From positions 1-7,846 of the forward strand of contig CADCOX010000220.1 of assembly GCA_902803195.1 (NCBI GenBank): a stretch of DNA of 7,846 bases, given 5' to 3'. The position numbers and the translations under genes are program-made. Source of the stretch: an uncultured Bacteroidales bacterium. Its GTDB lineage: Bacteria > Bacteroidota > Bacteroidia > Bacteroidales > Bacteroidaceae. The notes under the pieces are model-generated. The model was given only the letters and a program-made list of their open reading frames with translations, was not told the DNA's origin and did no database searches. Below are positions 7,102 through 7,846 of this stretch, one piece after another (position 1 is the stretch's first letter; each line of letters opens with the position of its first letter).

Positions 7102-7846
7102 TTATTCGTTTTTAATCTTGAGTTCCAAGGTGATAGTCTGTCCATCGACAGCTGCACTGCCAGCTGGCAGGCTCTGACTGTGGACCTTGCCCTGCCCGTG
7201 TAGCTTCACACGGAGTCCCTGCTGTTCCAGCAGGCTGACGGCGTCGCGAGCACCAAGGCCCTGGACATTGGGTATCTTTCCTTTCTCTACTTCAGGGATA
7301 GGCGTGGGTTCGGGAGCCTCGAAGATAGATGTGCTATCAGCCGCAGCGCTGGCAGGGCGGAGTACGCCTTTAGCCATCACGAATTGGGCGATTTCGCTGA
7401 ACACGGGACCTGCTTGTCCACCGCCAGAGGCAGGCAGACCGCTTTTCTTAATGCAGACGACGCATGAGTATTTGGGAGCCTCACTCGGATAGAAACCGGC
7501 GAAGCTGACCATATAGCGGGCCGGGGAACTGTGGTAGCTGCCATGCTCATCGGCAATCTGCGCTGTACCCGTCTTGCCGCACACTTTGAACTGCTTGCAG
7601 CCTGCTTTCTTACCGAGGCCTGTCGGGTCGTTGACCACACGCTCCAAAATATCATGGATATCCTTAAGTGTGCTGGGTTTGCAGATGCGCTCCTTCACCG
7701 TTACTACGGGGAACTCTTTCAAAGTGATGCCGTCACGCTGAATCTCGCGCACGAAACGGGGCTGTACCATGCGTCCATTGTTGGCGATGGCATTATAGAA
7801 CATTACCGTGTAGATGGGAGGGATCTGTGTCTCGTAACCGATGCTC
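7102..7846 (-). CDS. ftsI: Class B penicillin-binding protein FtsI (PBP3), C-terminal part with PASTA domain (5' end outside window)
   Basis: FtsI is the septal D,D-transpeptidase that cross-links new peptidoglycan in the periplasm together with FtsW. About 247 residues are visible, and the frame is open to the window edge. The visible part begins SIGYETQIPPIYTV, then FYNAIANNGRMVQPRF, the conserved stretch before the third active-site motif. KTGTAQ is present (Lys at 7575-7573), followed by ARYMVSFAGFYPS and GGGQAGPVFSEIAQ, all typical of the transpeptidase fold. The SxxK and SxN motifs must lie upstream. After a Pro/Ala/Glu-rich linker comes one PASTA domain starting at KGKIPNVQGLGARDAVSLL and ending in ITLELKIKNE. 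The internal ATG at 7803-7801 is not a real start because homology continues upstream of it. Another class B PBP is possible in principle, but position directly before murE supports FtsI. Confidence 0.95.
   Translation of the reverse strand, partial: SIGYETQIPPIYTVMFYNAIANNGRMVQPRFVREIQRDGITLKEFPVVTVKERICKPSTLKDIHDILERVVNDPTGLGKKAGCKQFKVCGKTGTAQIADEHGSYHSSPARYMVSFAGFYPSEAPKYSCVVCIKKSGLPASGGGQAGPVFSEIAQFVMAKGVLRPASAAADSTSIFEAPEPTPIPEVEKGKIPNVQGLGARDAVSLLEQQGLRVKLHGQGKVHSQSLPAGSAAVDGQTITLELKIKNE

Larger units (their letters stand above)
1..7846 (-). other. dcw (division and cell wall) gene cluster segment, one transcriptional direction
   Basis: Seven peptidoglycan and division genes lie head to tail on the minus strand with spacers of 14 to 96 nt, which suggests a single operon. 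The order ftsI, murE, mraY, murD, ftsW, murG, murC is the classical dcw order except that murF is missing between murE and mraY. No transposase, integrase, tRNA, rRNA or CRISPR sequence is visible, and base composition looks even throughout, so there is no sign of recent transfer. Operon structure is inferred from orientation and spacing; the ftsW-murG spacer may hold a secondary promoter. Confidence 0.9.

Overview
The window is a block of the division and cell wall (dcw) cluster, with every gene on the minus strand. Transcription runs from high to low coordinates: the 3' part of ftsI (a class B penicillin-binding protein with a C-terminal PASTA domain), murE, mraY, murD, ftsW, murG and the 5' part of murC. 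Both end genes are cut by the window edge. The five internal genes look intact, with no frameshift or internal stop.

The sequence suggests a member of the Bacteroidota, most likely order Bacteroidales and possibly a Prevotella-like lineage. The reasons are the order ftsI-murE-mraY-murD-ftsW-murG-murC without murF between murE and mraY, the PASTA-tailed FtsI, the enlarged MraY of 420 residues, the SRGGSS form of the FtsW C-terminal motif, the lack of clear Shine-Dalgarno sites, and a TAnnTTTG-type -7 box. The lineage is inferred from these family features, not from a search.

Together the genes cover most of the route from UDP-MurNAc to septal peptidoglycan. MurC, MurD and MurE add L-Ala, D-Glu and (from the DNPR motif) meso-diaminopimelate in the cytoplasm. 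MraY moves the MurNAc-peptide onto undecaprenyl phosphate to give lipid I, and MurG adds GlcNAc to give lipid II. FtsW polymerises glycan at the septum and FtsI cross-links it. MurF, which adds D-Ala-D-Ala, is not in the window and must be encoded elsewhere.

Spacers in transcription order are: ftsI-murE 17 nt, murE-mraY 84 nt, mraY... murD 52 nt, murD-ftsW 14 nt, ftsW-murG 96 nt (taking the ATG start of murG) and murG-murC 22 nt. No stretch over 100 nt lacks a gene. The non-coding content worth noting is a degenerate 8-bp tandem array with strictly phased CG dinucleotides in the murE-mraY spacer, and a candidate promoter half-site plus an A/T-rich inverted repeat in the ftsW-murG spacer.

I found no previously undescribed multi-gene system. 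This is a housekeeping locus, and the 8-bp array is the least explained element in it.
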